From Vulcanimicrobiota bacterium (GTDB lineage: Bacteria > Vulcanimicrobiota > JAJTBE01), in NCBI GenBank assembly GCA_021107945.1, contig JAIORV010000157.1, forward strand, positions 78,774-142,773: 64,000 nucleotides of DNA, in the 5' to 3' direction. The notes below the pieces were generated by a model. The model did no database searches and was not told where the DNA came from. It saw only the letters and a program-made list of their open reading frames with translations. Made by a program: the position numbers and the translations under genes. This document shows, in pieces, positions 24,547 through 35,735 of this stretch. How positions within the stretch are numbered: position 1 is the stretch's first letter; every line of letters begins with the position of its first letter.

Positions 24547-27500
24547 TCAATTAATTTCTTCTACTTCTTCTTCATCTTCTTCTTCAAGTATTGGAATTAT
24601 GGGCTTTATATTAATTTGCCGATATCTTCTCATACCGGTTCCGGCCGGGATAAGCTTTCCGATAATAACATTTTCCTTAAGTCCCACGAGGTAATCAGTT
24701 TTTCCCTTGATAGCGGCGTCGGTCAATACCCTTGTGGTTTCCTGGAAAGATGCCGCTGACAGGAAAGAGTCCGTTGCAAGTGAAGATTTGGTAATGCCAA
24801 GAAGCATGGATTTTGCTATTGCCGGTTCCTTGCCTTCCTGTTTCATTCTCAAGTTTTCTTCCTCGAATGTGAATGTGTCAACAAGACTTCCGGGTAGGAA
24901 GTTGGTGTCTCCGGCTCTTTCAACTTTGAGCCTGCGCAGCATCTGTCTTACTATGACCTCAAGATGCTTGTCATTGATATCAACACCCTGTGAGCGATAT
25001 ACATCCTGGATTTCATCCACCAGATATCTCTGAACCGCCTTGATTCCCTCGACCCTGAGAATATCATGGGGATTCCTATTGCCATCGGTCAATTCCTGAC
25101 CAGGCTTCACGTGATCTCCCTCGTTGACCAGCAGTTTTGTAGGAAGAGGAATCTTGTCATGTACATCGTTTTCCTTTTCGTTTCCTGTTAAAGATTCAAC
25201 GGTAATCACCCGGGTATTTTTCTTCTGGTTTATTGACAGTCTTATAATTCCCTCTATGCTTGCAATCTCGGCAAAACCCTTGGGCTTCCTCGCCTCGAAC
25301 AGTTCTTCCACCCTGGGAAGTCCCTGAATAATATCCTCAACAGCCACACCACCGAGGTGGAATGTCCTGAGTGTAAGCTGGGTTCCCGGTTCACCGATAG
25401 ATTGGGCGGCGATTATGCCTACTGTCTCACCGATTTCAATAATTTCTCCCGAGCCCATGTCTCTTCCGTAGCAGTTTGAGCAGACTCCATGCCTCGTTCT
25501 GCATGTCAGAACGGATCTGATTCCCACTTTACGCTTTTCCTCGGGCATCTTATTGATGAAAATTTCGAATTTGTCGGTATCGTCCAATTCGATGGAATTT
25601 TTCTTGCAATATTTTTTCCATTCGGAGCGGATATAGTCTTGAAATACATTCATGACCTTTTCGGCAGTTATATCCGAGATAAGCGCATCTTTCTTTAAAA
25701 TAACTTCTTCGGTTGCCGGGTTTTTAATATCGCTTGCCAATGTTCTTCCGCGAATTCTCTGGTATAGTAAGAAATTCTCTTCAATGTCTTCATTGGGCCT
25801 GATTGCATCCATCCATATATAATTTCCGTCCATAGATATAATATTTTCGGGTATTTCCAAATCAAGCACAGCGTCGCAGTTTGTGCATTCTATCATTCCA
25901 TAGTGATTGATGTGACCACAACTCTGGCATACAACCCTCTTGAGGCAATCCCACTCACGAACAATAATGTCCTGCGCCACGTCGATAAGACGTCGGGTGA
26001 GATAACCTGAGTCTGCAGTACGAAGAGCGGTGTCTGCAAGTCCCTTTCTTGCTCCGTGAGTTGAAATGAAATACTCGAGAACCGACAGTCCTTCCCGCAG
26101 GTTTGCCTTGATTGGAAGGGGAATAATTCTTCCGGCGGGGTCCGACATCAAGCCTCTCATTCCGGCAATCTGCTTGACCTGTGAAGGATTACCCCTTGCT
26201 CCCGATGTAGCCATCAAATAGATAGGATTCAACGAACTGAGGTTCTTCATCATTGCTTTTTCCACTTGTCGCGTGGCGTCAGCCCAGACCCGGATAACCT
26301 GTTCGTTTTTTTCCTCCGGGTTTAAATATCCATGAAGGAAAAATTCTTCTATTCTCTCGACAACTTTATCTGCGACGTGAAGTATGTCTTCCTTATCAGG
26401 CGGTATTTCAACATCTACGATTGAAATGGTGGTTCCGGAGCGTGTTGCATACTTAAATCCTAACGACTTGACATTATCAAGGAGATAGGCTGTGAACTTA
26501 TTTTTGAAATTGCTGTGGAATTCAGCAACAAATTTATTGAGTTTCTTTTTATTAATTACATAATTCAGGAATGGCACTTTTTCCAGCGGATTTATTCTAC
26601 TTCTCACTGAAGAGCCAAATCTGAATTCACCCGGGATAGCTTTATAGAATATAATCCTACCTACTGTGGTGGTTTTGATTACATCTTCTACCGGGTCCTT
26701 ATAGTAACCGTTTTCATCCGGTATAATTTCTTCATCTGTTTCCTTAAATACGGAAACTCTGACATTTATAGGAGCCTGTAGCTCAATAAATCCTTCTTCA
26801 TATGCGAAAATCGCCTCATCCATCGTGGAGAAGGTCATTCCTTCCCCTTTCATTTTCCTTCGTGTTTTAGCTTTTTTCGTTTTGGAGCGGGGATCATCGA
26901 TATGGCAGTATGTCAGATAATATATTCCCAGAACCATATCCTGCGTGGGAGTTGTCGCCGGGCTTCCATATGAAGGCTGGAGTATGTTGTTTGCCGACAA
27001 CATCAGAATTCTCGCCTCGGCTTGTGCGTTTGCTGAAAGTGGAAGGTGTACAGCCATCTGGTCACCGTCAAAGTCAGCATTATAGGGTGCACAAACGAGG
27101 GGGTGAATCTGAATTGCTTTTCCCTCAACAAGTATCGGTTCAAAAGCCTGGATTCCCAGACGGTGAAGAGTCGGAGCACGGTTCAGAAGCACCGGGTGGT
27201 CAGTGATAACCTCTTCGAGAACATCCCAGACTTCAGGGCGAACACGTTCGACCATTTTCTTCGCGCTCTTTATATTGTGAACAAGATCACGTTCTACAAG
27301 TTTCTTCATTACAAAGGGTTTGAACAACTCTAATGCCATTTCCTTGGGAAGTCCGCATTGATGAAGCTTCAGGTTGGGACCCACAACAATAACTGAACGC
27401 CCCGAGTAGTCAACTCTCTTACCCAACAGGTTCTGTCTGAATCGTCCCTGTTTTCCTTTTAACATATCGGAAAGTGATTTCAGCGGTCTGTTATTGGGAC

Positions 27501-28419
27501 CCGTAACAGGTCTTCCTCTTCGACCGTTGTCTATCAGGGCATCGACAGCTTCCTGCAACATTCTCTTTTCATTTTTGACAATGATTTCAGGAGCTCCCAA
27601 CTCCAGTAACCTCTTCAGACGGTTATTTCTGTTGATAACTCTCCTGTAAAGGTCATTGAGGTCAGATGTTGCAAAACGACCTCCGTCCAATTGCACCATC
27701 GGTCTCAATTCGGGAGGTATAACTGGAACTCTCTCAAGAATCATCCATTCGGGCATGTTACCTGAACTGCGGAATGCATCAACCACTCCCAGTCGCTTTA
27801 TTGCCTTTGCATGCTTCTGTCCGGAAAGAGTTCTTACATCCTCGCGAAGTTGCGTATATAATTCATCAAGATCAATTTTCTTGAGAAGCTCACGAATTGC
27901 TTCCGCTCCCATCATTGCAACGAAATCATTCCCCCATTTTTTCCTTGTCTCGCGGTATTCCATTTCCGTTAGTAATTCCTTGTATTTCAGGGGAGTATCT
28001 TTGGGATCAATTACAACATAAGCAGCGAAGTAAATAATTTTTTCAAGTATCCGGGGAGACATCTCAAGGAGTAATCCTATACGGGAAGGAACACCCTTGA
28101 AATACCAGATATGCGTCACAGGGGACGCCAACGATATATGACCCATTCTCTCTCTTCGAACCTTGGAACGGGTTACTTCAACTCCACATTTGTCACATAT
28201 TACGCCCTTGAAACGGACACGTTTGTATTTGCCACAATGGCATTCCCAGTCCTTAACGGGTCCGAAAATCTTCTCACAGAACAGCCCGTCTCTTTCGGGC
28301 TTTAATGTTCTGTAATTGATTGTCTCAGGCTTCTTGACCTCTCCATAAGACCATTCTTCTATTTGTCCCGGCGAGGCCAGGCCGATTTTCATAGCCTCAA
28401 AATTATTGACATCAATCAA
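24547..28419 (-). CDS. rpoC: DNA-directed RNA polymerase subunit beta'
   Basis: 1290 aa. Catalyses RNA synthesis as part of core polymerase. The active-site motif [16 protein letters not shown] carries the three catalytic aspartates. The N-terminal zinc-binding domain is intact ([20 protein letters not shown]), and the second zinc site uses the cysteine in REWDC together with [13 protein letters not shown]. The trigger-loop/bridge-helix region ([19 protein letters not shown]) is normal. Unusual: directly after the single cysteine of the second site, about residues 828-846, is an added four-cysteine ribbon, CQSCG...ECTNC, which E. coli and Bacillus beta' do not have at this place. The C-terminus is acidic ([12 protein letters not shown]). 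It follows rpoB by 40 bases with GGAGG before the ATG. Confidence 0.99.
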   Translation of the reverse strand: MIDVNNFEAMKIGLASPGQIEEWSYGEVKKPETINYRTLKPERDGLFCEKIFGPVKDWECHCGKYKRVRFKGVICDKCGVEVTRSKVRRERMGHISLASPVTHIWYFKGVPSRIGLLLEMSPRILEKIIYFAAYVVIDPKDTPLKYKELLTEMEYRETRKKWGNDFVAMMGAEAIRELLKKIDLDELYTQLREDVRTLSGQKHAKAIKRLGVVDAFRSSGNMPEWMILERVPVIPPELRPMVQLDGGRFATSDLNDLYRRVINRNNRLKRLLELGAPEIIVKNEKRMLQEAVDALIDNGRRGRPVTGPNNRPLKSLSDMLKGKQGRFRQNLLGKRVDYSGRSVIVVGPNLKLHQCGLPKEMALELFKPFVMKKLVERDLVHNIKSAKKMVERVRPEVWDVLEEVITDHPVLLNRAPTLHRLGIQAFEPILVEGKAIQIHPLVCAPYNADFDGDQMAVHLPLSANAQAEARILMLSANNILQPSYGSPATTPTQDMVLGIYYLTYCHIDDPRSKTKKAKTRRKMKGEGMTFSTMDEAIFAYEEGFIELQAPINVRVSVFKETDEEIIPDENGYYKDPVEDVIKTTTVGRIIFYKAIPGEFRFGSSVRSRINPLEKVPFLNYVINKKKLNKFVAEFHSNFKNKFTAYLLDNVKSLGFKYATRSGTTISIVDVEIPPDKEDILHVADKVVERIEEFFLHGYLNPEEKNEQVIRVWADATRQVEKAMMKNLSSLNPIYLMATSGARGNPSQVKQIAGMRGLMSDPAGRIIPLPIKANLREGLSVLEYFISTHGARKGLADTALRTADSGYLTRRLIDVAQDIIVREWDCLKRVVCQSCGHINHYGMIECTNCDAVLDLEIPENIISMDGNYIWMDAIRPNEDIEENFLLYQRIRGRTLASDIKNPATEEVILKKDALISDITAEKVMNVFQDYIRSEWKKYCKKNSIELDDTDKFEIFINKMPEEKRKVGIRSVLTCRTRHGVCSNCYGRDMGSGEIIEIGETVGIIAAQSIGEPGTQLTLRTFHLGGVAVEDIIQGLPRVEELFEARKPKGFAEIASIEGIIRLSINQKKNTRVITVESLTGNEKENDVHDKIPLPTKLLVNEGDHVKPGQELTDGNRNPHDILRVEGIKAVQRYLVDEIQDVYRSQGVDINDKHLEVIVRQMLRRLKVERAGDTNFLPGSLVDTFTFEEENLRMKQEGKEPAIAKSMLLGITKSSLATDSFLSAASFQETTRVLTDAAIKGKTDYLVGLKENVIIGKLIPAGTGMRRYRQINIKPIIPILEEEDEEEVEEIN

Positions 28420-28459
28420 GATTCAAACCTCCCAGATGGATATTAGAAATTGACAATGT

Positions 28460-31400
28460 TTATCTTCCGCCGCCGGTCATTTTCAGGACTTCCTGTCCCA
28501 ATTCCTGGCTCAACTCGAGTCCCAGTTCTTTTGCGGCGGATGTACGTGCATCATCAACCTCAACGCTTTTTATATCAATTTCTTTGACTGCTCCGTCCTT
28601 GGTGCCGGATAGGATCTTCACATCAAGGCAAAGACTTTGCATTTCTTTTATAAGTACTTTAAATGATTCAGGGACTCCAGGCTCCATAACATTCTCGCCC
28701 TTGACTATCGCTTCGTATGTTTTGACTCTTCCAACCACGTCATCGGATTTGACTGTCAGGAGTTCCTGTAATGTATATGCGGCACCATAGGCTTCCAGTG
28801 CCCAGACTTCCATTTCCCCAAATCTCTGTCCTCCAAATTGCGCCTTTCCACCAAGAGGCTGTTGGGTAATAAGGGAATATGGGCCCGTCGAGCGTGCGTG
28901 AATTTTATCATCAACCAGGTGAGCAAGTTTCATCATATAAATCTGTCCCACCATAACCATACTGTCGATAGCGTCCCCGGTTCTTCCATCGAAGATGATG
29001 GTTTTACCTGTTTCCTTGACGGTCTTGTATTTTTCCACATACTGGGTATAGTCTTTCAGCAGTGCATTGTCATAGTTAATATTATCGTGCTCCAGGGAGC
29101 TCTTACAGAAGTCTTTGATAGACTTCTGAGTCAGTATTTCCTTTATTTCATCCTTGGTAACCGGGACATTATTATTCTCGCAAATTTTTCTTATCTGCGC
29201 TGGAAGTTGTTCCTTGTTTCGACTCATTTCTTCGATGGATTCACGGGAAATGTATATATGCCTTTCCCGGAAGAATTTACCAAGTCTCTCATCGACTGTG
29301 TCGTACCCGATTACTTTTTCCATATCCTGACGGCTGACTTTGATTCCCTGGCGTGCCAGGTCTCTCTTGAGGTGAGCCATCTTTTCAAACTCGATTATCT
29401 CCTCTTCCTTTGCGGAGTCAAAAACCGGACACTCGAACGCGAGTCCCAGTTCTTTTGCGGCGTAACCCAGGTGTGTTTCGAGGATTTGGCCGATGTTCAT
29501 ACGAGAAGGAACTCCAAGGGGATTGAGGACGATTTGGACCGGCGTGCCATCAGGCAGATACGGCATATCTTCTACGGGCAATATCTTGGCGATAACTCCC
29601 TTGTTGCCGTGACGCCCTGCCATCTTGTCGCCCTGCAGTATTTTCCTCTTCTGCGCTACATAAACTCTGACAAGTTTGTTTACGCCCGGAGGAAGTTCGT
29701 CCCCTACATCACGGGAGAATACTTTCGTATCAATAACCTGTCCCTTTTCACCGTGGGGAACCTTGAGAGATGTGTCTCTAACGTCTCTTGCCTTTTCGCC
29801 GAATATTGCCCGCAGGAGTCTCTCCTCCGCTGTCAATTCTGTCTCTCCCTTTGGAGTGACCTTGCCAACAAGGATATCTTCCGGCCAGACATCGGCGCCG
29901 ATTCTGACAATTCCCTGTTCATCCAGATCTTTGAGTGCATCTTCGCCGACGTTGGGAATATCCCGGGTTATCTCTTCCGCTCCCAGTTTTGTGTCACGGG
30001 CTTCACATTCATATTCTTCAATATGTATTGATGTGAAAACGTCATCCATAACAAGAGCTTCGCTGATGAGGATTGCATCCTCGTAATTGTAGCCTTCCCA
30101 GGGCATGAAAGTACAGAGTACATTTCTTCCCAGAGCAAGTCTTCCACCCACACTGGAGCTTCCGTCCGCGAGAACGTCTCCGATTTTTGCCATAGTACCC
30201 TTTTTTACAAGGGGCCTCTGGTTAATACATGTTCCGGCGTTGGATCTCTTGAATTTCGACAGACTCTCTCTCTGGAATACGCCCTTCTTGTTCCTGTAAC
30301 ATCCACATTCAGGACATTCAATGTCCGGAGTTTTACGATCTACCTTTTTCTTGTCCCATTTATGTCCGCATATGGGGCAGATAAAATTGCCGCTCTCAAC
30401 AAGTTTAATGCTCTCAAGATCATTCTTGTCAAGTAGCTTTGTAGTAACGGTTTTTGCATTTACACTTACAATCTCCCCATTTCTCCTGGCTATGAGGAGT
30501 GAACCGGAATCTTTAGCAGATCGGAATTCCATTCCCGTTCCCACCAGCGGGGCTTCCGGGCTGATAAGAGGAACCGCCTGACGTTGCATATTTGCGCCCA
30601 TAAGCGCTCTGTTTGCATCATCGTGCTCCAGGAAGGGGATCAATCCCGACGCGATACTGATAACCTGCTGGGGTGAGACGTCCATATACTGCACATCTTC
30701 ACGCCTGACCATCAGGGTCTCATCTTTATAACGACATACAACCCTGGGGTTAATCATATAGTAATTCTCATCTAGAATCGTGTTGGCCTGCGCCACGATG
30801 AAAACATCTTCCTCGTCGGCTGCAAGATAATCCACCTCGTTGGAGACAAAGCCTTTCTCTACTTTTCTGAAAGGCGACATAATAAATCCGAATTCATTGA
30901 CCTTCGCATATGTTGCCATATAGACAACCAACCCGATATTGGGACCTTCCGGAGTTTCAATGGGGCAGATCCTGCCATAGTGAGAATAATGCACATCCCT
31001 GACTTCAAACCCGGCTCTCTCTCTGGAGAGTCCTCCGGGACCCATAGCGGAAAGTCTTCTTTTATGCGTCAACTCGGAAAGTGCATTTGTTTGATCCATG
31101 AACTGACTGAGTTGTGAAGAGCCGAAGAATTCTTTAATAGACGCTACCACGGGTCTTATATTAATGAGTACCTGGGGTGTAACCGTCTCGACATCCTGAA
31201 CGGTCATCCTTTCTTTTACAACCCGCTCCAGTCTGAGAAGTCCCACTCTGAATTGATTCTGTAAAAGTTCGCCGACCGCTCTAATTCTGCGATTCCCCAG
31301 GTGATCAATGTCATCTTTTTTCACGGGAATGCTATATGTAAGCGGGGGCTCTTCCACAGTCATCTTTTCACCCTTCATAAGGGCGACAATATATTTGAGC

Positions 31401-32365
31401 ACAAATAATATATCTTCCGGAATTAAGGTTCTCCTGTATTCGAGAATGTTGTCACACTCAACACATTTGAGACTTCCGGATTTATTCAACCCACCACAAT
31501 GGGAGCATGTAATGTTTATGCCAAGTTTCTTGTTTAGCTTGTATCTTCCAACCCTTGCCATATCATATCTTTTTGGATCAAAGAACAGGCTTGTCAGCAG
31601 TGTTCTGGCGCTATCCACCGATGGAGGATCGCCGGGACGAAGTTTCCTGTAAATCTCAACCAGGGCCTCATCCATACTCTTGACATTGTCTTTTTTCAAT
31701 GTAGCTTCAAGGAGTTCTTCCTCGTTGAAAAGCTCATGAATATCCTGGTCGGTTTCATATCCCAGCGCTCTGACCAGAACTGTGACTGGAGTTTTTCTTG
31801 TCTTGTCGATACGACAACTGATTACACCATGTGAATCAGTTTCGAACTCCATCCAGGCTCCCCGGTTAGGGATAATCTGCGCCGTGTAGAGAGGTCTGCC
31901 CGATGGGTCATAAGAAATTTGAAAATAGACCCCGGGTGAGCGTATAAGCTGACTTACGATTACCCTCTCCGCTCCGTTAATTATGAAAGTCCCCTTCTCG
32001 GTCATGTAGGGGAAATCACCCATGAAAATTTCCTGTTCCTTAACTTCCTTAACCTCTCCGTCTTCCTTGGTGATCAGTCTCACCTTTACCTTGAGAGGCC
32101 TTGCATATGTCATGTCCCTATCCCTACAATCCTCTACAGAATATGTAGGTGGATCAAGCGAATGCTCCATGAATTCCAATACAAGGTTTCCGGTAAAATC
32201 CTCGATGGGAGAAATTTCATTAAATATTCCCTTCATTCCCTCGCTCAAGAACCACTGAAAAGAATCTTTCTGTAATTGTATGAGATCAGGAATCTCCAGA
32301 ACATTTGGAATTGTCTGGAAGCTGAGAAGCTTGGAAGTACTTGTTTGGTCAGTAAGATTAGACAT
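28460..32365 (-). CDS. rpoB: DNA-directed RNA polymerase subunit beta
   Basis: 1301 aa. The second catalytic subunit of core RNA polymerase. Recognisable regions include the rifampicin-pocket stretch [20 protein letters not shown] followed by [37 protein letters not shown] and the C-terminal [23 protein letters not shown] region. Two Zn-ribbon-like insertions stand out. The first is C287/C290/C301/C304 (CSHC...CVEC) in the beta lobe, where other bacteria have a loop ending in PETGE. The second (about residues 660-700, CPICGHKW...CPECG) lies before the conserved [17 protein letters not shown]. Ribosome site AAGGAGG precedes the ATG. A promoter (32535-32507) and an attenuator-like hairpin (32439-32381) lie upstream. 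The rplKAJL genes, usually next door, are not within the 560 bases upstream. Confidence 0.99.
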   Translation of the reverse strand: MSNLTDQTSTSKLLSFQTIPNVLEIPDLIQLQKDSFQWFLSEGMKGIFNEISPIEDFTGNLVLEFMEHSLDPPTYSVEDCRDRDMTYARPLKVKVRLITKEDGEVKEVKEQEIFMGDFPYMTEKGTFIINGAERVIVSQLIRSPGVYFQISYDPSGRPLYTAQIIPNRGAWMEFETDSHGVISCRIDKTRKTPVTVLVRALGYETDQDIHELFNEEELLEATLKKDNVKSMDEALVEIYRKLRPGDPPSVDSARTLLTSLFFDPKRYDMARVGRYKLNKKLGINITCSHCGGLNKSGSLKCVECDNILEYRRTLIPEDILFVLKYIVALMKGEKMTVEEPPLTYSIPVKKDDIDHLGNRRIRAVGELLQNQFRVGLLRLERVVKERMTVQDVETVTPQVLINIRPVVASIKEFFGSSQLSQFMDQTNALSELTHKRRLSAMGPGGLSRERAGFEVRDVHYSHYGRICPIETPEGPNIGLVVYMATYAKVNEFGFIMSPFRKVEKGFVSNEVDYLAADEEDVFIVAQANTILDENYYMINPRVVCRYKDETLMVRREDVQYMDVSPQQVISIASGLIPFLEHDDANRALMGANMQRQAVPLISPEAPLVGTGMEFRSAKDSGSLLIARRNGEIVSVNAKTVTTKLLDKNDLESIKLVESGNFICPICGHKWDKKKVDRKTPDIECPECGCYRNKKGVFQRESLSKFKRSNAGTCINQRPLVKKGTMAKIGDVLADGSSSVGGRLALGRNVLCTFMPWEGYNYEDAILISEALVMDDVFTSIHIEEYECEARDTKLGAEEITRDIPNVGEDALKDLDEQGIVRIGADVWPEDILVGKVTPKGETELTAEERLLRAIFGEKARDVRDTSLKVPHGEKGQVIDTKVFSRDVGDELPPGVNKLVRVYVAQKRKILQGDKMAGRHGNKGVIAKILPVEDMPYLPDGTPVQIVLNPLGVPSRMNIGQILETHLGYAAKELGLAFECPVFDSAKEEEIIEFEKMAHLKRDLARQGIKVSRQDMEKVIGYDTVDERLGKFFRERHIYISRESIEEMSRNKEQLPAQIRKICENNNVPVTKDEIKEILTQKSIKDFCKSSLEHDNINYDNALLKDYTQYVEKYKTVKETGKTIIFDGRTGDAIDSMVMVGQIYMMKLAHLVDDKIHARSTGPYSLITQQPLGGKAQFGGQRFGEMEVWALEAYGAAYTLQELLTVKSDDVVGRVKTYEAIVKGENVMEPGVPESFKVLIKEMQSLCLDVKILSGTKDGAVKEIDIKSVEVDDARTSAAKELGLELSQELGQEVLKMTGGGR

Positions 32366-32380
32366 ATAGATCCTCCTTAC

Positions 32381-32439
32381 AAAAAAAGAAAAAGTGGGGT
32401 GAACATAAGCATCCTGCTCACATATTCTTTATATCCCAC
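32381..32439 (-). promoter_or_regulatory. Attenuator-like hairpin with U-run in the rpoBC leader
   Basis: In the transcript leader, GTGGG (32439-32435) can pair with CCCAC (32398-32394). Inside it, GTGAGCA pairs with TGTTCAC (32421-32415 with 32405-32399) with one G-U pair. The following minus-strand sequence is TTTTTCTTTTTTT (32393-32381), and then the AAGGAGG ribosome site and the rpoB start. A hairpin plus thymine run at this position is the classic intrinsic-terminator layout, here placed before the coding region. It therefore may control rpoBC read-through; I cannot see an alternative anti-terminator pairing with certainty. Confidence 0.5.
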
Positions 32440-32506
32440 ATTGATAATATGTTTCCACCCGCTTATATGTTAGTGTAATTATCACCCTAAGAAGAACAAG
32501 AAAATA

Positions 32507-32535
32507 ATAATATCACATTAGTAATTACTTGTCAA
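32507..32535 (-). promoter_or_regulatory. Sigma-70-type promoter of rpoBC
   Basis: Read on the minus strand: TTGACA (32535-32530), a 17-base spacer, then TATTAT (32512-32507), with TGTGA immediately before the -10 box. The spacing is ideal. The predicted transcription start is near 32500, giving a leader of about 135 bases that contains the hairpin and U-run described separately. A further inverted repeat TTTGGCAAA/TTTGCCAAA (32709-32740) lies upstream; the rest of 32541-32932 is AT-rich and featureless. Confidence 0.85.
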
Positions 32536-32932
32536 CTAAATTGACAACCCGATATTTAAAAAAAAACTTTTTATCAAATGAATTGATCCTGAGTATATTC
32601 GGGTACTTATTTAATTTTATTACTTCTGTAAACCTTATCAGAATATAAAAACCCTCCATGATTTTCTTCAACTTATATTAGTACACGGATTCGTTTTTCC
32701 TTCTTCATTTTGGCAAATATAAAGTTTATTTTTTGCCAAATTTCTAAAGGGCAGAAATACAAAAAACATGAAGAACTAAAGTCCAGGTATTTCTTCGCTC
32801 TTCATATCTTTTGTGAAACCGCCGGCAGGGAAGCGGAATTCGTCCCCCATAATCCGTCCTGAGGGTATCGAAAAAGACCTTTAATATGTTTTATCGATGG
32901 TCTCGCATCCCTGTTCCAATATTCAACCGGGC

Positions 32933-33574
32933 TTAAATCAGTTTCATTACAGTTTTTCCGAGTCGTATCTCATCTCCCACATTCAGGAATTGCTGAACTC
33001 CCTGAGCGATGCGGACGTTATTGATGAAACTTCCGTTTGAAGAGCCTACATCCTCAAAGAGGAATCCGTCGTCCTTGCGTATGATTCTGGCATGACGCCT
33101 GGAGATATAGGCTTCCTGATCGATGTCCGTCATGTCTATCTCCGGGAATATCCCGTCAGCGGGACTCTGTCTTCCTATGTTTACTATATCCTTGTCAAGG
33201 ACATATTCCTCACCGGTACTCTCGAGGACAAGCTTTGCCACGCCGATGGGAGTTTCCGGAGGTCCTTCTTCTTCTCCCTCTTCTCCCTCTATCACTTCTA
33301 CCTCTTCTTCCATCTCCTCTTCAGCGGCAATGGTATCGAGGCTGGCGCCACAGTCGTCGCAGAATTTTGACCCGGCAGGATTCTCGGAGCCACATGCGGG
33401 GCAAATTATCTCACCCGTGGGAGTTTCCTCGGGCTCACCAAGAGGCTCCTCCTCTTCAATTATTTCTTCCACTTCCTCCATTTCAGGGGATGGAGCGGTG
33501 GGTAACTTGGATCCACAATCTTCACAATAGGCTGCGCCCTCAAGGTTCTCCGCCCCGCAGATCGTACACTTCAT
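32933..33574 (-). CDS. Zinc-ribbon and FHA-domain protein
   Basis: 213 aa, cytoplasmic. Two zinc ribbons (CTICG...CEDCG at 3-20, and CPACG...CDDCG at about 58-75) are separated by Glu-rich linkers. A C-terminal FHA domain (about 120-213) contains GRQSPADG, SRRHARI and the phosphothreonine-contacting GSSNGSFIN. FHA domains bind phosphothreonine peptides made by Hanks-type kinases. The only such kinase in the window is the zinc-ribbon kinase at 16246-19689, whose N-terminal ribbon resembles these. That pairing is an inference. It lies 59 bases downstream of the VWA gene, in the same orientation, with a purine-rich ribosome site, so the two are likely co-transcribed. Confidence 0.93.
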   Translation of the reverse strand: MKCTICGAENLEGAAYCEDCGSKLPTAPSPEMEEVEEIIEEEEPLGEPEETPTGEIICPACGSENPAGSKFCDDCGASLDTIAAEEEMEEEVEVIEGEEGEEEGPPETPIGVAKLVLESTGEEYVLDKDIVNIGRQSPADGIFPEIDMTDIDQEAYISRRHARIIRKDDGFLFEDVGSSNGSFINNVRIAQGVQQFLNVGDEIRLGKTVMKLI

Positions 33575-33633
33575 GGTTACTCCTCCTTGTATAATTCTAT
33601 GTTTTCATATAATAAAAAAATGCTATTTCATAA

Positions 33634-34914
33634 TCAGTTAATGGGTGGAACCTGATCCAGTAGTTGGGTGAGTTTTCTTGTGCCGTATTCCAACTTCTTT
33701 GTTCCACGAGAGGTCATTCGCGCACCGCCTTCGATACGCTTTGCCTCTTCCATTGCCTGATCGGCAAGATCCTTCTGTCCATGTTGCAGGAGCGTCGTGG
33801 CGGCGGAGCGTAAAAGCCTGGTGGCTTTTGTTCTGTCACCGGCCTGGGCAAATTCGAGGGCTTTGGTCTGTTGCCTGAATACAGATACAAGATCCACAAT
33901 CTGAATGACCTTCGGATTGACCCGGGACGCAAGCCTGCTGTCAGTTGTATAAGTTATTGTAATGTCTTTTTCAAGAGTCTCTTCCCTCATTCCTTCCAGG
34001 GGAATTTCATATGAAAGCTTGACCTGCGCAACTCTGTATGTACCTGCCCGACGAGAGGGAAGCACCAATTCGTACATGACCGATTGAACTTCGTTCTTCT
34101 GAAGATCCTGTAATTTTATTGTTGCAACCCTGTCAACAGTGGGAATAGAGCCCAGGTCATTTATAAGGGGCTTTACTTTATGAGCTCTTCGAATATCAAC
34201 ACCCTTTGCCACTTTCACAGAGATCTTTGGGTTCAGGACAGTTACAGACTGTACACCTGTCAATTCCTGGGTGAAGATTTCGGGGATATCCCGGGGAATA
34301 TCAATGTAGTATGATTTACCCCTGCAACCATTGGCGATATCAAGTAACAACTTCTCATTGAAATCGTCTCCCACGCCGATTGTCGAAAATGATATCCCAC
34401 GCTCCGATCCCTCTATACACCTGGTCTTACATTTTCTCTCATGTAGCGTAAGTCCGTCGGTGAGAAGAATGCAGTGATTTGTCCTGTCTTTTGAGAAATT
34501 TGTTGATATCTGCTCCATGGAGGCATTTATACCTCTTAGCATTTCCGTGCCGGAACCTACATCTATATGATCAATATTTCTTATTATTCTCTTTGCCGAT
34601 TCTTTATCATGAATAGGACCGGCAGGAATTACAACCCGTGCCTTGTCGGCAAAGGCGATAATTGAGCATATATCATTAGGTCTGAGCTGATCTATAAGAT
34701 GTTGTACCGCAGAAACCACATACTCAAGTTTTTCCGCCGCGTACATGGAGCCACTCTTGTCCAGAACAACTGCAAGATTCATCGCAGTGGTACCTTCCGT
34801 AGTTGTGGTCTTCCCCGGAAGTACATCCGCCAGAAGATAAACAAGCTTGTTCTCGCTGGTTACCATTACATTTTGATAACTGACCTGGCAATCAAGTATA
34901 GCTGGAGTACTCAT
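33634..34914 (-). CDS. VWA-domain protein
   Basis: 426 aa, no signal peptide or membrane segment, so cytoplasmic. Residues about 45-220 are a von Willebrand factor A domain with an intact metal-ion-dependent adhesion site (DKSGS, TEML, and LLTDG). A beta-rich middle (about 225-335) and a helical C-terminus (AATTLLQHGQKDLADQAM) follow. Cytoplasmic bacterial VWA proteins often act with AAA ATPases, phosphatases or FHA adaptors. Here the FHA protein follows directly, giving a VWA-FHA two-gene unit. No AAA protein is nearby. The start is preceded by GGAGGAGAG. Confidence 0.92.
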   Translation of the reverse strand: MSTPAILDCQVSYQNVMVTSENKLVYLLADVLPGKTTTTEGTTAMNLAVVLDKSGSMYAAEKLEYVVSAVQHLIDQLRPNDICSIIAFADKARVVIPAGPIHDKESAKRIIRNIDHIDVGSGTEMLRGINASMEQISTNFSKDRTNHCILLTDGLTLHERKCKTRCIEGSERGISFSTIGVGDDFNEKLLLDIANGCRGKSYYIDIPRDIPEIFTQELTGVQSVTVLNPKISVKVAKGVDIRRAHKVKPLINDLGSIPTVDRVATIKLQDLQKNEVQSVMYELVLPSRRAGTYRVAQVKLSYEIPLEGMREETLEKDITITYTTDSRLASRVNPKVIQIVDLVSVFRQQTKALEFAQAGDRTKATRLLRSAATTLLQHGQKDLADQAMEEAKRIEGGARMTSRGTKKLEYGTRKLTQLLDQVPPIN

Positions 34915-35315
34915 ATACTCTCCTCCTTATATTAAATGAGTTACTTCCCCAAGAAAAACAGGATTTCTCCAGTAATTCAGACCATTGTAAAGTTGAAAGA
35001 ATAATTCCAATATTTACAAGGATTTTTTATTAGAACAGAAAAAATGTAACATACACAATAATAATTTTACTATTGACTAAAAAAAGCATTCTCGACAAAA
35101 CCATTGTTTTCCTTCAAATATTCTTGGAATTTCTCCTCTTTGCGTTTTTTATAGCCATTCAACACAGAGGACACCGATAAGTTTCCCGGATCCCAATGTG
35201 AAATGGGCAAGATAACTGGAAAAACATAAATAAAAAGAAACTGCTTTTCGGTTTGAGGTGAAATCTTTTTTGGTGTATAATAGAAAATATTATTCCCGGA
35301 AGGAGCGATTATAAA
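34915..35315. other. Divergent intergenic region between the VWA gene and speH
   Basis: The 400 bases between two divergent genes are AT-rich. I find no ORF worth calling. A degenerate ACACAGAGGACACCG stretch (about 35163) belongs to the CACGAAG/GCAGAG-type repeat. The regulatory sites for both neighbours must lie here, but no box matches well enough to report. Confidence 0.4.
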
Positions 35316-35735
35316 TTGGAAACTTACAGCCGCCATATCATATCGGAATTGTCAGGCTGCAATTCCGACTACCTCGAAGATACGGATAAAATCCGCGAAA
35401 TAATTATTAACGCGGCAATTTCAGCTAACGCCGAGGTAAGAGAAGTGGCCGTACACAAATTCAGCCCCCAGGGGGTAAGTGGAGTTGTTGTAATTGCGGA
35501 ATCGCACCTTTCCATCCACACATGGCCTGAAGTGGGATATGCCGCCATAGATATTTTCACCTGCGGCACGACAACAAAACCACAAGAAGCCTGTAAATAC
35601 CTGGCCGAGCAACTGGAGGCCGATGAAATATATCAGACAGAAATAAAACGCGGAATACCGGGACAGAATGGCAGATTTTTTCACCAAAAAGCCAACGAGT
35701 CAAGATCTGTAGGAGGGGTTTCCCAACCCCGATAA
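35316..35735 (+). CDS. speH: S-adenosylmethionine decarboxylase proenzyme
   Basis: 139 aa starting at TTG 35316, with AGGAG ten bases upstream. It makes decarboxylated SAM for spermidine synthesis. The proenzyme is auto-cleaved before the serine in AESHLSIHTWPE, producing the pyruvoyl cofactor; that motif, and HTWPEVGYAAIDIFTCG, are intact. The normal C-terminal end is near QKAN. The last ten residues (SRSVGGVSQPR and neighbours) are encoded by a mini-palindrome repeat (35707-35738), so the gene's stop is supplied by the repeat. It stands alone, with no speE nearby. Confidence 0.95.
   Translation: METYSRHIISELSGCNSDYLEDTDKIREIIINAAISANAEVREVAVHKFSPQGVSGVVVIAESHLSIHTWPEVGYAAIDIFTCGTTTKPQEACKYLAEQLEADEIYQTEIKRGIPGQNGRFFHQKANESRSVGGVSQPR

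Noticed and set aside
28838-30031. Long (397-codon) open frame antisense to rpoB
   Set aside because: rpoB is unmistakable on the other strand. The antisense frame has no homology and reflects codon bias.
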